Below, piece after piece: positions 1-8,005 of a stretch of 64,000 nt of DNA. Position 1 is the first letter of the stretch. The number at the start of each line of letters is the position of its first letter. A model generated the notes under the pieces. That model searched no databases, had not been told where the DNA came from, and was given only the letters and a program-made list of their open reading frames with translations. The translations under genes and the position numbers were made by a program. Source of the stretch: Lutibacter citreus (GTDB lineage: Bacteria; Bacteroidota; Bacteroidia; Flavobacteriales; Flavobacteriaceae); assembly GCF_003260195.1 (NCBI RefSeq), contig NZ_QEIH01000004.1, forward strand, positions 186,001-250,000, given 5' to 3'.

Positions 1-611
1 GGCAATAATAAAAACGCACGTTCATTATCTGGACGTTTAAGTATTTTTTCTAAAAATCGCATTGGACTTGGAGTATGCGTTAAAGTAGCCAAACCAGCAT
101 TATGAATTGCAGAAATTAAAAACCCACATGCCAAACCAACTGACTCATTAACATAATAATTTTGATGCTTTTTCCCTTCATTATCATATTCAAATGGCCG
201 CTTAAAAACTACAATTAAATAAGGTGCTTTTTCTAAAAAGGGTTTATTAGCATCTGTCCCTAAATGCTTTAAATCATCTAGCCATTCATCACTCATTCTT
301 TCGCTATAACTCTTACGTTCTTCTTTTTCCGCAGCCAATCTAATTTCCTTTTTTAATTCTAAGTTTTTAACAACACAAAAAGTCCAAGGTTGCTTATTTG
401 CTCCAGAAGGCGCTGTTGACGCAGTTTTAATAATATTTTCTATTACTCCCATAGGAATTTCCTTATCCGAAAAATGTCTTATTGAACGTCTCTTATTATT
501 AAAGTCAAAATAGTTTTGAGAACGTTTAATCATTTCATCTTCAAAAAAAGATTCTCCTTCGTATTTAATATGTTTAAATCCATTTATTATTGTAAAATCG
601 TCTGCAATCAT
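1..611 (-). CDS. Nitroreductase family protein (3' end outside window)
   Basis: The reading frame opens at an ATG at 611 and stays open to the window edge, giving the first 203 residues of a protein whose C-terminus lies outside. It contains NKRRSIRHFSD near residue 40 and TASTAPSGANKQPWTF around residues 63-78, the FMN-binding pattern of nitroreductases close to iodotyrosine-deiodinase-like members. These are NAD(P)H-dependent FMN flavoproteins of the cytoplasm. The substrate cannot be told from sequence. It is divergent from htpG, with a 137-base gap that holds a TGTCA repeat. Family assignment is firm; the deiodinase-like subgroup is an inference. Confidence 0.85.
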   Translation of the reverse strand, partial: MIADDFTIINGFKHIKYEGESFFEDEMIKRSQNYFDFNNKRRSIRHFSDKEIPMGVIENIIKTASTAPSGANKQPWTFCVVKNLELKKEIRLAAEKEERKSYSERMSDEWLDDLKHLGTDANKPFLEKAPYLIVVFKRPFEYDNEGKKHQNYYVNESVGLACGFLISAIHNAGLATLTHTPSPMRFLEKILKRPDNERAFLLL

Positions 612-666
612 AAGTTATAATTAAAAGATAAAAATAGTAAAAAGATTCACAAATTACGTTTCAATA

Positions 667-679
667 TGTCATAATGTCA
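667..679. promoter_or_regulatory. Direct repeat TGTCA-N3-TGTCA upstream of htpG
   Basis: Two exact TGTCA copies lie 8 bases apart (667-671 and 675-679), about 70 bases before the htpG start and in the gap shared with the divergent nitroreductase gene. The placement before a heat-shock gene suggests a regulator or sigma-factor site. No specific regulator is identified, so this is a candidate only. Confidence 0.3.
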
Positions 680-748
680 CAGTTACAAGTTTGGTATTCT
701 ATTTGACTAACTAAAACCATAATTATAAATTAAAAAAAATACACACAT

Positions 749-2638
749 ATGGCAACTGGAAATATTAATGTAACTGCTGAAAATATTTTTCCTATTATAA
801 AGAAATTCTTGTATTCAGATCACGAAATATTTTTACGTGAGTTAATTTCGAATGCAACTGATGCAACTTTAAAATTAAAACACCTTTCTACTTTAGGTGA
901 AATAAAAGGCGATATTGGAACTCCAATGTTGGAAATTAAAGTTGATAAAGATAAAAAAGAAATTAGAATTATTGACCAAGGAATTGGTATGACTGGTGAA
1001 GAAGTTGAAAAATACATTAATCAAGTAGCCTTTTCTGGAGCTGAAGAATTTGTTGAAAAATATAAAGACAAAGTTGAAGATTCAGGAATTATTGGTCACT
1101 TTGGTTTAGGTTTTTATTCTTCTTTTATGGTAGCTGAGAGAGTTGAAATTTTTTCAAAATCATTTCAAGAAGGCTCAAAAGCTGTTCGTTGGGAATGTGA
1201 CGGAAGTCCACAATATACTTTAGAAGAAACTGATAGAACTGAAAGAGGGACTGAAATAGTTTTACACGTTGATGATGAATCTTTAGAGTTTTTAGAAGAA
1301 AGTAGAATTAACGAACTTTTAAACAAATACAACAAGTTTATGCCTATTCCAATTAAATTTGGAACTAAGGAAGAAACTTTACCATTACCAGAAGGTGCTG
1401 CTGAAGATGCTGTAGCTGAAAAAATTACAGTAGACAATATTGTAAACAACCCAAACCCAGCTTGGACAAAAAGCCCTACTGAATTAAAGGATGAAGATTA
1501 CAAATCTTTTTATAGAGAATTGTATCCAATGCAATTTGAAGAACCTTTATTTAACATTCACTTAAATGTTGATTATCCTTTTAACTTAACTGGTATTTTA
1601 TATTTTCCAAAATTAAGTAAAAGTGTAGATCCTAGTAAAGATAAAATTCAACTATACCAAAATCAAGTTTTTGTAACAGATAATGTTGAAGGTATTGTAC
1701 CAGACTTTTTACAAATGTTAAGAGGTGTTATAGATTCTCCAGACATTCCTTTAAATGTTTCTCGTTCTTACTTGCAAGCTGATGGAGCTGTTAAAAAAAT
1801 ATCTAGCTATATTACTCGTAAAGTAGCAGATAAATTAATTAGCTTATTTAAAAATGACCGTGAAGGTTTTGAAGCTAAGTGGGATGATATTAAAGTTATT
1901 ATTGAATATGGAATGCTTTCTGAAGAGAAATTCTTCGAAAAATCTGACAAGTTTGCTTTATTTCCTACAGTAGATAATAAATATTATACGTTTGCTGAGT
2001 TAGAAGAAAAAATTAAGCCAGCACAAACAGACAAAGACGATAAAACAATAATTTTATATGCTTCTGACGCTAAAGCTCAACATAGTTATATTGATGCTGC
2101 TAAAGAAAAAGGTTACGAAGTTTTATTATTAGATTCTCCAATTGTTTCTCACTTAATTCAAAAATTAGAAGGTACTAAAGAGAACGTTCAATTTGTACGT
2201 GTAGATTCTGATCATATTGATAACTTAATCAAGAAAGACGAAGAAAAAATAAGTAAACTTTCTGATGAAGAAAAAGAAACTTTAAAACCTATTATTGAAG
2301 AAGTAATTCCAAAAGAAACTTACACTGTTCAATTAGAAGCTATGGATTCTAATGCAAATCCTTTTATGATTACGCAGCCAGAATTTATGCGTAGAATGAA
2401 AGAAATGCAAGCTACAGGTGGTGGTGGAATGATGGGAATGGGTAATTTCCCTGATATGTATAACTTAGTTGTAAATACTAATAATGAATTAGTAGGTGAA
2501 ATTTTAAACACTAAAACTAAAAAGAAACAAGAACGTTTAATTCAACAAGCTTTTGACTTGGCAAAACTATCTCAGGGATTGTTGCAAGGTGAAGAACTAA
2601 CAGAATTTATTAAACGTAGCTACCAAATGGTTAAATAA
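749..2638 (+). CDS. htpG: Molecular chaperone HtpG (Hsp90 family)
   Basis: This is the cytosolic ATP-dependent Hsp90 chaperone, 629 residues against about 624 in E. coli. The N-terminal GHKL ATPase motifs are visible: NATD at residues 35-38, DQGIGM at 76-81 and GHFGLGFY at 116-123. The middle domain carries the conserved SRSYLQ segment. Near the C-terminus there is a Gly/Met-rich stretch (GGGGMMGMG), probably a flexible loop in the dimerisation domain. The gene stands alone between a divergent nitroreductase and its own terminator. The ATG at 749 gives the expected N-terminus, where GNINVTAENIFPIIK corresponds to the usual Hsp90 start. Confidence 0.98.
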   Translation: MATGNINVTAENIFPIIKKFLYSDHEIFLRELISNATDATLKLKHLSTLGEIKGDIGTPMLEIKVDKDKKEIRIIDQGIGMTGEEVEKYINQVAFSGAEEFVEKYKDKVEDSGIIGHFGLGFYSSFMVAERVEIFSKSFQEGSKAVRWECDGSPQYTLEETDRTERGTEIVLHVDDESLEFLEESRINELLNKYNKFMPIPIKFGTKEETLPLPEGAAEDAVAEKITVDNIVNNPNPAWTKSPTELKDEDYKSFYRELYPMQFEEPLFNIHLNVDYPFNLTGILYFPKLSKSVDPSKDKIQLYQNQVFVTDNVEGIVPDFLQMLRGVIDSPDIPLNVSRSYLQADGAVKKISSYITRKVADKLISLFKNDREGFEAKWDDIKVIIEYGMLSEEKFFEKSDKFALFPTVDNKYYTFAELEEKIKPAQTDKDDKTIILYASDAKAQHSYIDAAKEKGYEVLLLDSPIVSHLIQKLEGTKENVQFVRVDSDHIDNLIKKDEEKISKLSDEEKETLKPIIEEVIPKETYTVQLEAMDSNANPFMITQPEFMRRMKEMQATGGGGMMGMGNFPDMYNLVVNTNNELVGEILNTKTKKKQERLIQQAFDLAKLSQGLLQGEELTEFIKRSYQMVK

Positions 2639-2660
2639 ACCATTTATATAAAACTTTAAA

Positions 2661-2691
2661 AAAGCCTTAACAATTGTTAAGGCTTTTTTTT
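2661..2691 (+). terminator. Intrinsic terminator after htpG
   Basis: A perfect inverted repeat, AAAGCCTTAAC / GTTAAGGCTTT, with almost no loop is followed by a run of T. It lies 22 bases after the htpG stop codon. Confidence 0.9.
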
Positions 2692-2763
2692 ATTATTTTT
2701 ACCCTAAAATATACATTCCGATTGTATGGCATTTTTTTTGATAGTATTTGTAAAATATAATAA

Positions 2764-3447
2764 ATGAAACTTTTAGCGAAAAATATTCTTGGTTTACTTT
2801 TTTTTGGAATTATGGCTGTTAATTGCTATTCGCAAAACGACATTTCTAAAGTCAGGAAAATTGAAAGTGAAATAAACTCAATAAAAAGTACCAACCAATT
2901 ACAAGCTAAAAAGATAAATCTTGCTTCAAGCACAAATTTAGATAACAGTTTAAAAATTGAAAAAAAATTAGATATAGAAGCTATTAATAAAAACATAAAT
3001 GATAATAAACAAAACACCAATCACAATTTTTTAATGGAAAACTTGCCAGAAGATAGAGATATTATTGGTAAAAAATATTGGAAAGGTAAAGATGTTACAC
3101 ACGCTAAACTAAGAAGTGATTTTAGTTTGGGTACTGTTACAAGTAGCACAAAGTCTGTTAAAATTGAATGTAGAGATTACAGTGCTATTGATGGCGATAG
3201 AATAAGAATTTATTTAAATGAAAAAATAGTAAGTGATAATATTTCATTAAAATCTAATTATTACGTTTATTATATAGATTTAGAAAAAGGTTACAATCGT
3301 ATAGATTTTCAAGCGTTAAACCAAGGATTATCCGGGCCAAATACAGCTGAACTTTCAGTTTACGATGCAAATGGTAACCTAATCTCTTCTAAAGAATGGA
3401 ATCTTACTACTGGACAAACAGCTACCTTTGGTGTTATTCAACAATAA
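2764..3447 (+). CDS. Predicted exported protein of unknown function
   Basis: 227 residues. A typical Sec signal peptide covers residues 1-24 and ends at a likely YSQ cleavage site, so the product is periplasmic or exported. Residues 25-95 are rich in Lys, Asn and Ser and look disordered or coiled. The C-terminal 120 residues look like a beta-sandwich: alternating hydrophobic strands with Asp/Gly turns, including YDANGN. I do not recognise the family. A possible promoter, TTG at 2722 plus a TA-rich -7 box ending in TTTG at 2750, sits directly upstream. The Nudix gene follows after 8 bases, so the two may be co-transcribed. Confidence 0.75.
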   Translation: MKLLAKNILGLLFFGIMAVNCYSQNDISKVRKIESEINSIKSTNQLQAKKINLASSTNLDNSLKIEKKLDIEAINKNINDNKQNTNHNFLMENLPEDRDIIGKKYWKGKDVTHAKLRSDFSLGTVTSSTKSVKIECRDYSAIDGDRIRIYLNEKIVSDNISLKSNYYVYYIDLEKGYNRIDFQALNQGLSGPNTAELSVYDANGNLISSKEWNLTTGQTATFGVIQQ

Positions 3448-3455
3448 ATTAATTT

Positions 3456-3839
3456 ATGATTCTTGCAGCATCTGGAATAATTTTACAAAGCAACAAAATA
3501 CTATTACTACAGCGCTCTAATTATACAGATCGATTCCCAGGCTTTTGGGGATGTCCAGGTGGAAGGGCTGAAAATGGCGAAACTGCAGAAGAAAATGTAA
3601 TAAGAGAAGTAAAAGAGGAATGCAATCTTAATTTTTCACCAACTAAAATTATAAAAACAGGACTATGGCAAGAAAGAAAATATTATAGATTTCTGGGTAA
3701 TTGGACTGGTGAAATAAAAATTCAGGAAGAAGAAGTAAATGATTATAATTGGTTTACTTACAACCAAGCTGTAAAACTTCAACTATCTTTTGATTATGAA
3801 GAAATTATTAAAATTTTACATCATAAAAAATTAATCTAA
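3456..3839 (+). CDS. NUDIX hydrolase (MutT-like)
   Basis: A compact 127-residue Nudix protein, likely hydrolysing a nucleoside diphosphate linked to another group. The Nudix box starts at GGRAENGE and runs through REVKEE, matching G-x5-E-x7-R-E-U-x-E-E. The glycine usually found three residues later is replaced by Asn in CNL. The catalytic helix acidic residues are all present. The upstream segment, FPGFWGCPGG, is typical of MutT-like members. The ATG at 3456 is the only suitable start. It lies 8 bases after the preceding exported-protein gene. The substrate is unknown. Confidence 0.92.
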   Translation: MILAASGIILQSNKILLLQRSNYTDRFPGFWGCPGGRAENGETAEENVIREVKEECNLNFSPTKIIKTGLWQERKYYRFLGNWTGEIKIQEEEVNDYNWFTYNQAVKLQLSFDYEEIIKILHHKKLI

Positions 3840-3935
3840 ATCTGCTTTCAAAAACTCTAAACAATAACATGGTAGTGTTAATGCTACTTTTTTAAAAAGT
3901 CTTTAACTAAATACTACCAACCAACAAATTATATA

Positions 3936-4829
3936 ATTAAAACAATTCACTCACATACCGTCCCTAATAATATAGGAAAAATAAGAATTCAAGAATATGC
4001 TCCAAAAGTTTTTGAAATTTACATCCCATCTAAAAGTGGAATAAAAAAAGCAATAAAAGCTGGAAGATTAATAGTAAATGGAGAAAAAACTACCACAGCT
4101 ACTTGGATTACTCCGGGTCAAATATTAGAATTAGTAGTTGACCCAACCAACAAACCAAAAGTCTTTGAATTTAATTTAGAGGTTATTTTTGAAGATGAAC
4201 ATATTGCCGCAATTAATAAACCTGCAGGAATTACGGTTAGCGGAAATTCATTTAAAACTATTGCTAATGCACTGGCCTATAACTTAAAGGAAAGCAACGA
4301 ACTTGATGCGCTTCTAAAACCAACACCTGTACATCGTTTGGACAACCAAACATCAGGAATTTTATTAATTGCTAAAACAAAAACCGCCCAAATTGAACTT
4401 GGAAAACAGTTTAATAACCAATCTATTCAAAAAAAATATTCAACAATTGTAATTGGAGAGGTTCTTAATAATAGCATTATAAATTCACCCATTGAAAACA
4501 AACCTTCTGAAACAAGTTTTGAAATAGCGCAAGTTATTAAATCATTAACTTACAGAGAATTATCTTATTTACAAGTCTCCCCAAAAACGGGAAGAACACA
4601 CCAAATAAGAATTCATATGGCTTCTATTGGGCATCCTATATTGGGTGATAAATTATATGGAAATAAAGAAACTATTCATCAAGGCAAAGGTTTATTTTTA
4701 TGTGCTTCTGAAATTAAACTACTACATCCAAAAACATTTAAACCTCTTGTTCTAAAAATTCAAATTCCAAATAAATTTACATCGTTATTAGCAAGAGAAA
4801 AAAGACGTTGGAATACTTATAATGTTTAG
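3936..4829 (+). CDS. RluA-family pseudouridine synthase, apparent non-canonical ATT start
   Basis: The frame is open from just after a stop at 3879 to 4829. It encodes an S4-like RNA-binding segment (SGIKKAIKAGRLIVNG), then the RluA fold with the catalytic motif VHRLDNQTSG at about 4329-4358, and later GRTHQIRIHMA. It should modify uridines in rRNA or tRNA. No ATG, GTG or TTG occurs in frame before the TTG at 4338, which lies inside the catalytic motif and cannot be the true start. By alignment with flavobacterial relatives recalled as beginning MK-I-x-S/T-H-x-V, I place the start at ATT 3936, giving 297 residues, a usual length. ATA at 3981 is another option. A mutated start codon giving a silent gene is possible. 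Confidence 0.72.
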   Translation: MKTIHSHTVPNNIGKIRIQEYAPKVFEIYIPSKSGIKKAIKAGRLIVNGEKTTTATWITPGQILELVVDPTNKPKVFEFNLEVIFEDEHIAAINKPAGITVSGNSFKTIANALAYNLKESNELDALLKPTPVHRLDNQTSGILLIAKTKTAQIELGKQFNNQSIQKKYSTIVIGEVLNNSIINSPIENKPSETSFEIAQVIKSLTYRELSYLQVSPKTGRTHQIRIHMASIGHPILGDKLYGNKETIHQGKGLFLCASEIKLLHPKTFKPLVLKIQIPNKFTSLLAREKRRWNTYNV

Positions 4830-4912
4830 CTAGGGTATAGAAAATTGAGAATCAAAGACAAATATATAGATCTAAACTAACAACTTTGAAGCTCTCAAAT
4901 TATCTAACTTTA

Positions 4913-5707
4913 TTAAGAAAATAAGTCATTTAAAACCTTCGCTAAACGAATTCCTCCCTTTTGCAATTGAGAACGCACCAATTCAAAGTTTTCATACATA
5001 TAACTATATCCTAATTTTTCGCCAATTTTAGCAGTACCATAAACCTTAATTGCTAATTTCTGAGTTTCATTTGCCCAGTCTTCAATACTTCCTTTTTGCA
5101 AATATTTAACCTGATCTTTTGTGATGCTATTTGTGTTATTTGCCAATTCCGTATAAGTCATATTATAGTGATTTATCATATCTGAATCCCATACTCTATG
5201 CAAATTAGTCCCATTATTAAACCACCTTACCTGAATATCATTTCCTCCCTTATCTTCAGTTCTTCCAACATGCATTGGTTGGTGTAAATCACCTATTAAA
5301 TGAACCAGCATTTTTAAATAAAAATTTTTATCTTCTTCACTCGCTGTTTTACTTAAAAGTATTTCTTTACATTTTTTAATACCTGTAACTAAATCTCCTT
5401 TAGGATTTTTTTTAGAATCTTCATATTTAACTCCAAAAGGCATATTCACATAATGCCAAGTATAGAACTCATTATATCGTTTATCTGATTTTATATCATC
5501 TCCAAATGTTGATACAAATGCCAAACTATGACCATTTAATAAATCATTAATTTTTCTTTTCGTTTTGCTACTTAAATAATCCTCTGCTATTTTTCCTACT
5601 GTGCGATGCCCTGTTGGTCCCCATTCTGGATTACCGCTATATATTATTGAAACAGTAAATAATAATGTTCCAAATATTGCTAATTTCTTAAAATAGTTCA
5701 TTCTCAA
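4913..5707 (-). CDS. S1/P1-type zinc nuclease, secreted
   Basis: 264 residues with a signal peptide (about 1-24). The zinc-ligand pattern of the S1/P1 nuclease family is present: W29 and H34 in WGPTGH, D70/D71, H85 in WHYVN, H136 and D140 in LVHLIGDLHQPMHVG, H146, and H170 with D174 in NLHRVWD. These trinuclear zinc enzymes cut single-stranded DNA and RNA, releasing 5'-nucleotides. After secretion it would scavenge nucleic acids in the periplasm or outside the cell. An alternative start two codons in (MNYFKK) is equally plausible. It converges with the RluA gene; no clear terminator hairpin is visible between them. Confidence 0.93.
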   Translation of the reverse strand: MRMNYFKKLAIFGTLLFTVSIIYSGNPEWGPTGHRTVGKIAEDYLSSKTKRKINDLLNGHSLAFVSTFGDDIKSDKRYNEFYTWHYVNMPFGVKYEDSKKNPKGDLVTGIKKCKEILLSKTASEEDKNFYLKMLVHLIGDLHQPMHVGRTEDKGGNDIQVRWFNNGTNLHRVWDSDMINHYNMTYTELANNTNSITKDQVKYLQKGSIEDWANETQKLAIKVYGTAKIGEKLGYSYMYENFELVRSQLQKGGIRLAKVLNDLFS

Positions 5708-5814
5708 AAATTTTAAGCAAAGTTATAAAAATTAATCTGTGTAATATTTAGAATATTAAAATAAAAAAATATATCTTTATGATATCATATTAATATCACA
5801 TTAATAAATATATT

Positions 5815-6675
5815 ATGACGCAAGAAAAAATAATAAAAGTTTCAAATGGATACATTATGGCATTCCTAATAATTATATTTTTAGCTGGAATGTTTACTGG
5901 GATTTTCAACAAAATAGTATGGCTTATTTTTATGAGTATATTACTTATTATAATAACCGTGCCAGGCTTCTTTTTAGTAAATCCAAATACATCAAAAGTT
6001 CTGTTACTTTTTGGAAAATATATTGGAACGGTGAAAGAAAATGGATTTTACTGGGCAAACCCACTTTATAAAAAAAGAGATATTTCATTAAGAGCAAGTA
6101 ATTTTGATAGCGAAAGAGTTAAGGTTAATGACAAACTTGGAAACCCAATTATGATTAGTACAATTTTAGTTTGGAAAGTAAAAGATACCTTTAAGGCTGC
6201 ATTTGATGTAGATAATTATGAGAATTTTGTTAGAGTGCAATCAGACGCTGCTGTTAGAAAATTGGCTAGTTTATATCCTTACGACAATTTTGAAGATGAT
6301 GGAGAAGATGAAGAAATAACACTTCGTGCAAGCGTAAATGAAGTAAGTGAAGCACTTGAAAAAGAACTTTCAGAAAGGTTAGATATGGCTGGAATTGAAG
6401 TTTTAGAAGCGAGAATTGGTTATTTAGCTTATGCACAAGAAATAGCAAATGCAATGTTAAAACGTCAACAAGCAACAGCAATTATTGCTGCAAGACATAA
6501 AATTGTTGAAGGTGCTGTAAGTATGGTTGAAATGGCTTTAGATAAACTTAGCAAGAATAATGTTATTGAGTTAGATGAAGAACGAAAAGCGGCAATGGTT
6601 AGTAACTTAATGGTAGTTCTTTGTTCAGATAAAGACACTACACCAATTGTAAATACTGGCACTTTAAATCATTAA
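5815..6675 (+). CDS. SPFH/Band 7 domain membrane protein
   Basis: 286 residues. Two hydrophobic segments at about 12-32 and 35-55 anchor the protein. A prohibitin/stomatin-type SPFH domain follows, with the recognisable stretch VLLLFGKYIGTVKENGFYWANP and a Glu/Ala-rich helical region near residues 165-220. SPFH proteins form membrane-bound oligomeric scaffolds in detergent-resistant microdomains; the cargo here is unknown. It precedes a small Arc-like gene and an aldose 1-epimerase on the same strand. An imperfect TA-rich -7-like box lies near 5772, about 40 bases upstream. Confidence 0.9.
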   Translation: MTQEKIIKVSNGYIMAFLIIIFLAGMFTGIFNKIVWLIFMSILLIIITVPGFFLVNPNTSKVLLLFGKYIGTVKENGFYWANPLYKKRDISLRASNFDSERVKVNDKLGNPIMISTILVWKVKDTFKAAFDVDNYENFVRVQSDAAVRKLASLYPYDNFEDDGEDEEITLRASVNEVSEALEKELSERLDMAGIEVLEARIGYLAYAQEIANAMLKRQQATAIIAARHKIVEGAVSMVEMALDKLSKNNVIELDEERKAAMVSNLMVVLCSDKDTTPIVNTGTLNH

Positions 6676-6838
6676 AATGATTAATTTTCTAATTTGAAAC
6701 TTATAATCAAAATGAATCATATTTTTTTAAGTAATAAAAGTTAAATTAAAATATGAGATTTTACAACAATCCTGATTTACCAATTATGAAGGATTTTTCA
6801 AATATAATTACGACATTTGTAAACGATCTAAAATAATT

Positions 6839-7015
6839 ATGTCAAAGAAAAAAGCATTTGCATTAAGGATAAATGAAGATATGCTAAAAGCTATTGAAAA
6901 ATGGGCTACAGATGAATTTCGCTCAACTAACGGGCAATTAGAATGGATGCTTAATAAATGCTTAAAAGACGCAAAACGTTTACCGAAAAAAACAAATTCA
7001 AAAGATAATGTATAG
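6839..7015 (+). CDS. Arc-family (ribbon-helix-helix) small DNA-binding protein
   Basis: 58 residues from the ATG at 6839 to the TAG at 7013-7015. The sequence starts MSKKKAFALRINEDMLKAIE and continues with STNGQLEWMLNKCLKDAKR, fitting a beta strand (KAFALRI) plus two helices of an Arc/MetJ-type ribbon-helix-helix fold. Similar short proteins are common in Flavobacteria. The last 8 bases overlap the start of the aldose epimerase gene, which indicates translational coupling. It may be a local repressor, but no operator is identified. Confidence 0.75.
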   Translation: MSKKKAFALRINEDMLKAIEKWATDEFRSTNGQLEWMLNKCLKDAKRLPKKTNSKDNV

Positions 7016-7922
7016 TATTAAAACTACAAAAAACGAGAATTCACTATTAAACCAAGTAACAATTATTAATGAAACACTAAACTTTAAAAGTGTAATTTTC
7101 CCTAATTTAGGCGCAGCACTTCAAGAACTTTCAGTAAATAATGTTTCAATAATTGATGGTATTACAGGAGATCAAACGGGATTAGATCTTTACAAAACAA
7201 AATTTAATTCTGCCTTTTTATTTCCGTTTCCTAACAGAGTAAAAGATGGGAAATATTCTTTCGAGAATTCTAATTATGAATTAGAGATAAATGAAACTAA
7301 TTTAAATAACAGACTTCATGGTCATATTTTTAATAAAAGTTTTGCTTTAAAATCACAAAATGCAACTAAAGATAATGCTACTGTAACATTTAGTTATTCA
7401 GATAGTGGAATCGCAAAGGGGTTTCCATTTCCTTATGAAATAGAAATTATTTATTCTTTTTCTAAATCATCTATGTCAATAGATTTTAATGTTTTAAATT
7501 CTGGAGAATCTTCTTTTCCTTTTGGTCTTGGATGGCATCCTTATTTTAACGCTAAAAATTTAAATAAAAGTATTATAAATTTTAAAGCTGACAAACAATA
7601 TTTGGTTGATGATCAAATGATACCAAAAGAACAAGTTGCACTAAAATTTAAAACTCCATTAGTTATGGGAGATGCTTTTTTAGATGATTGCTTTATTACA
7701 AATAAATCTCAAGTTTCTTTTAAAACTGATGAGTATGCTATTGATATGGATTTCTCTTCTGAAACACCAAATAGTTTTTTACAAAGCTATACTCCAGACA
7801 CTAGAGATTGTATTGCTATTGAACCAATGACTTGCGCGCCAAATAGCGTTAATAATAAAGATGGTTTATTAACTTTAGCACCTAACAAAACTTACAATTG
7901 GAAAGTAAATTTAAAATTCTAA
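7008..7922 (+). CDS. Aldose 1-epimerase (galactose mutarotase-like)
   Basis: 304 residues matching the aldose 1-epimerase superfamily: an early FPFPNRVKDGKYSF segment, RLHGH near residue 104, LGWHPYF for the second catalytic histidine, and the late IAIEPMTCAPNSV motif with the acidic general base. The enzyme interconverts alpha and beta anomers of sugars in the cytoplasm; the exact sugar is not predictable. It overlaps the preceding Arc-like gene by 8 bases and ends before a strong bidirectional terminator. Confidence 0.9.
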   Translation: MYSIKTTKNENSLLNQVTIINETLNFKSVIFPNLGAALQELSVNNVSIIDGITGDQTGLDLYKTKFNSAFLFPFPNRVKDGKYSFENSNYELEINETNLNNRLHGHIFNKSFALKSQNATKDNATVTFSYSDSGIAKGFPFPYEIEIIYSFSKSSMSIDFNVLNSGESSFPFGLGWHPYFNAKNLNKSIINFKADKQYLVDDQMIPKEQVALKFKTPLVMGDAFLDDCFITNKSQVSFKTDEYAIDMDFSSETPNSFLQSYTPDTRDCIAIEPMTCAPNSVNNKDGLLTLAPNKTYNWKVNLKF

Positions 7923-7950
7923 ATTATTTTCAATTTTGAATATAAAAAAA

Positions 7951-7985
7951 AGGCTGACTAAAAAATTAATTTTAGTCAGCCCTTT
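7951..7985. terminator. Bidirectional intrinsic terminator
   Basis: The inverted repeat GGCTGACTAAAA / TTTTAGTCAGCC has an A run before it and a T run after it. It sits between the convergent aldose epimerase gene and the S46 peptidase gene and can serve both strands. Confidence 0.88.
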
Positions 7986-8005
7986 TTATTGCTTTAAACT
8001 TTTCT

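Noticed and set aside
4338-4829. TTG at 4338 as the start of the pseudouridine synthase
   Set aside because: It would begin within the catalytic HRLD motif and delete the S4-like domain that is clearly encoded upstream in the same frame.
5780-5798. Inverted repeat TGATAT / ATATCA before the SPFH gene
   Set aside because: AT-only hairpins of this size are expected by chance in such AT-rich DNA.
6753-6836. 27-codon frame (MRFYNNPDLPIMKDF...) 2 bases before the Arc-like gene
   Set aside because: Too short, no recognisable family and no coding bias to judge; may be a leader peptide, but unsupported.
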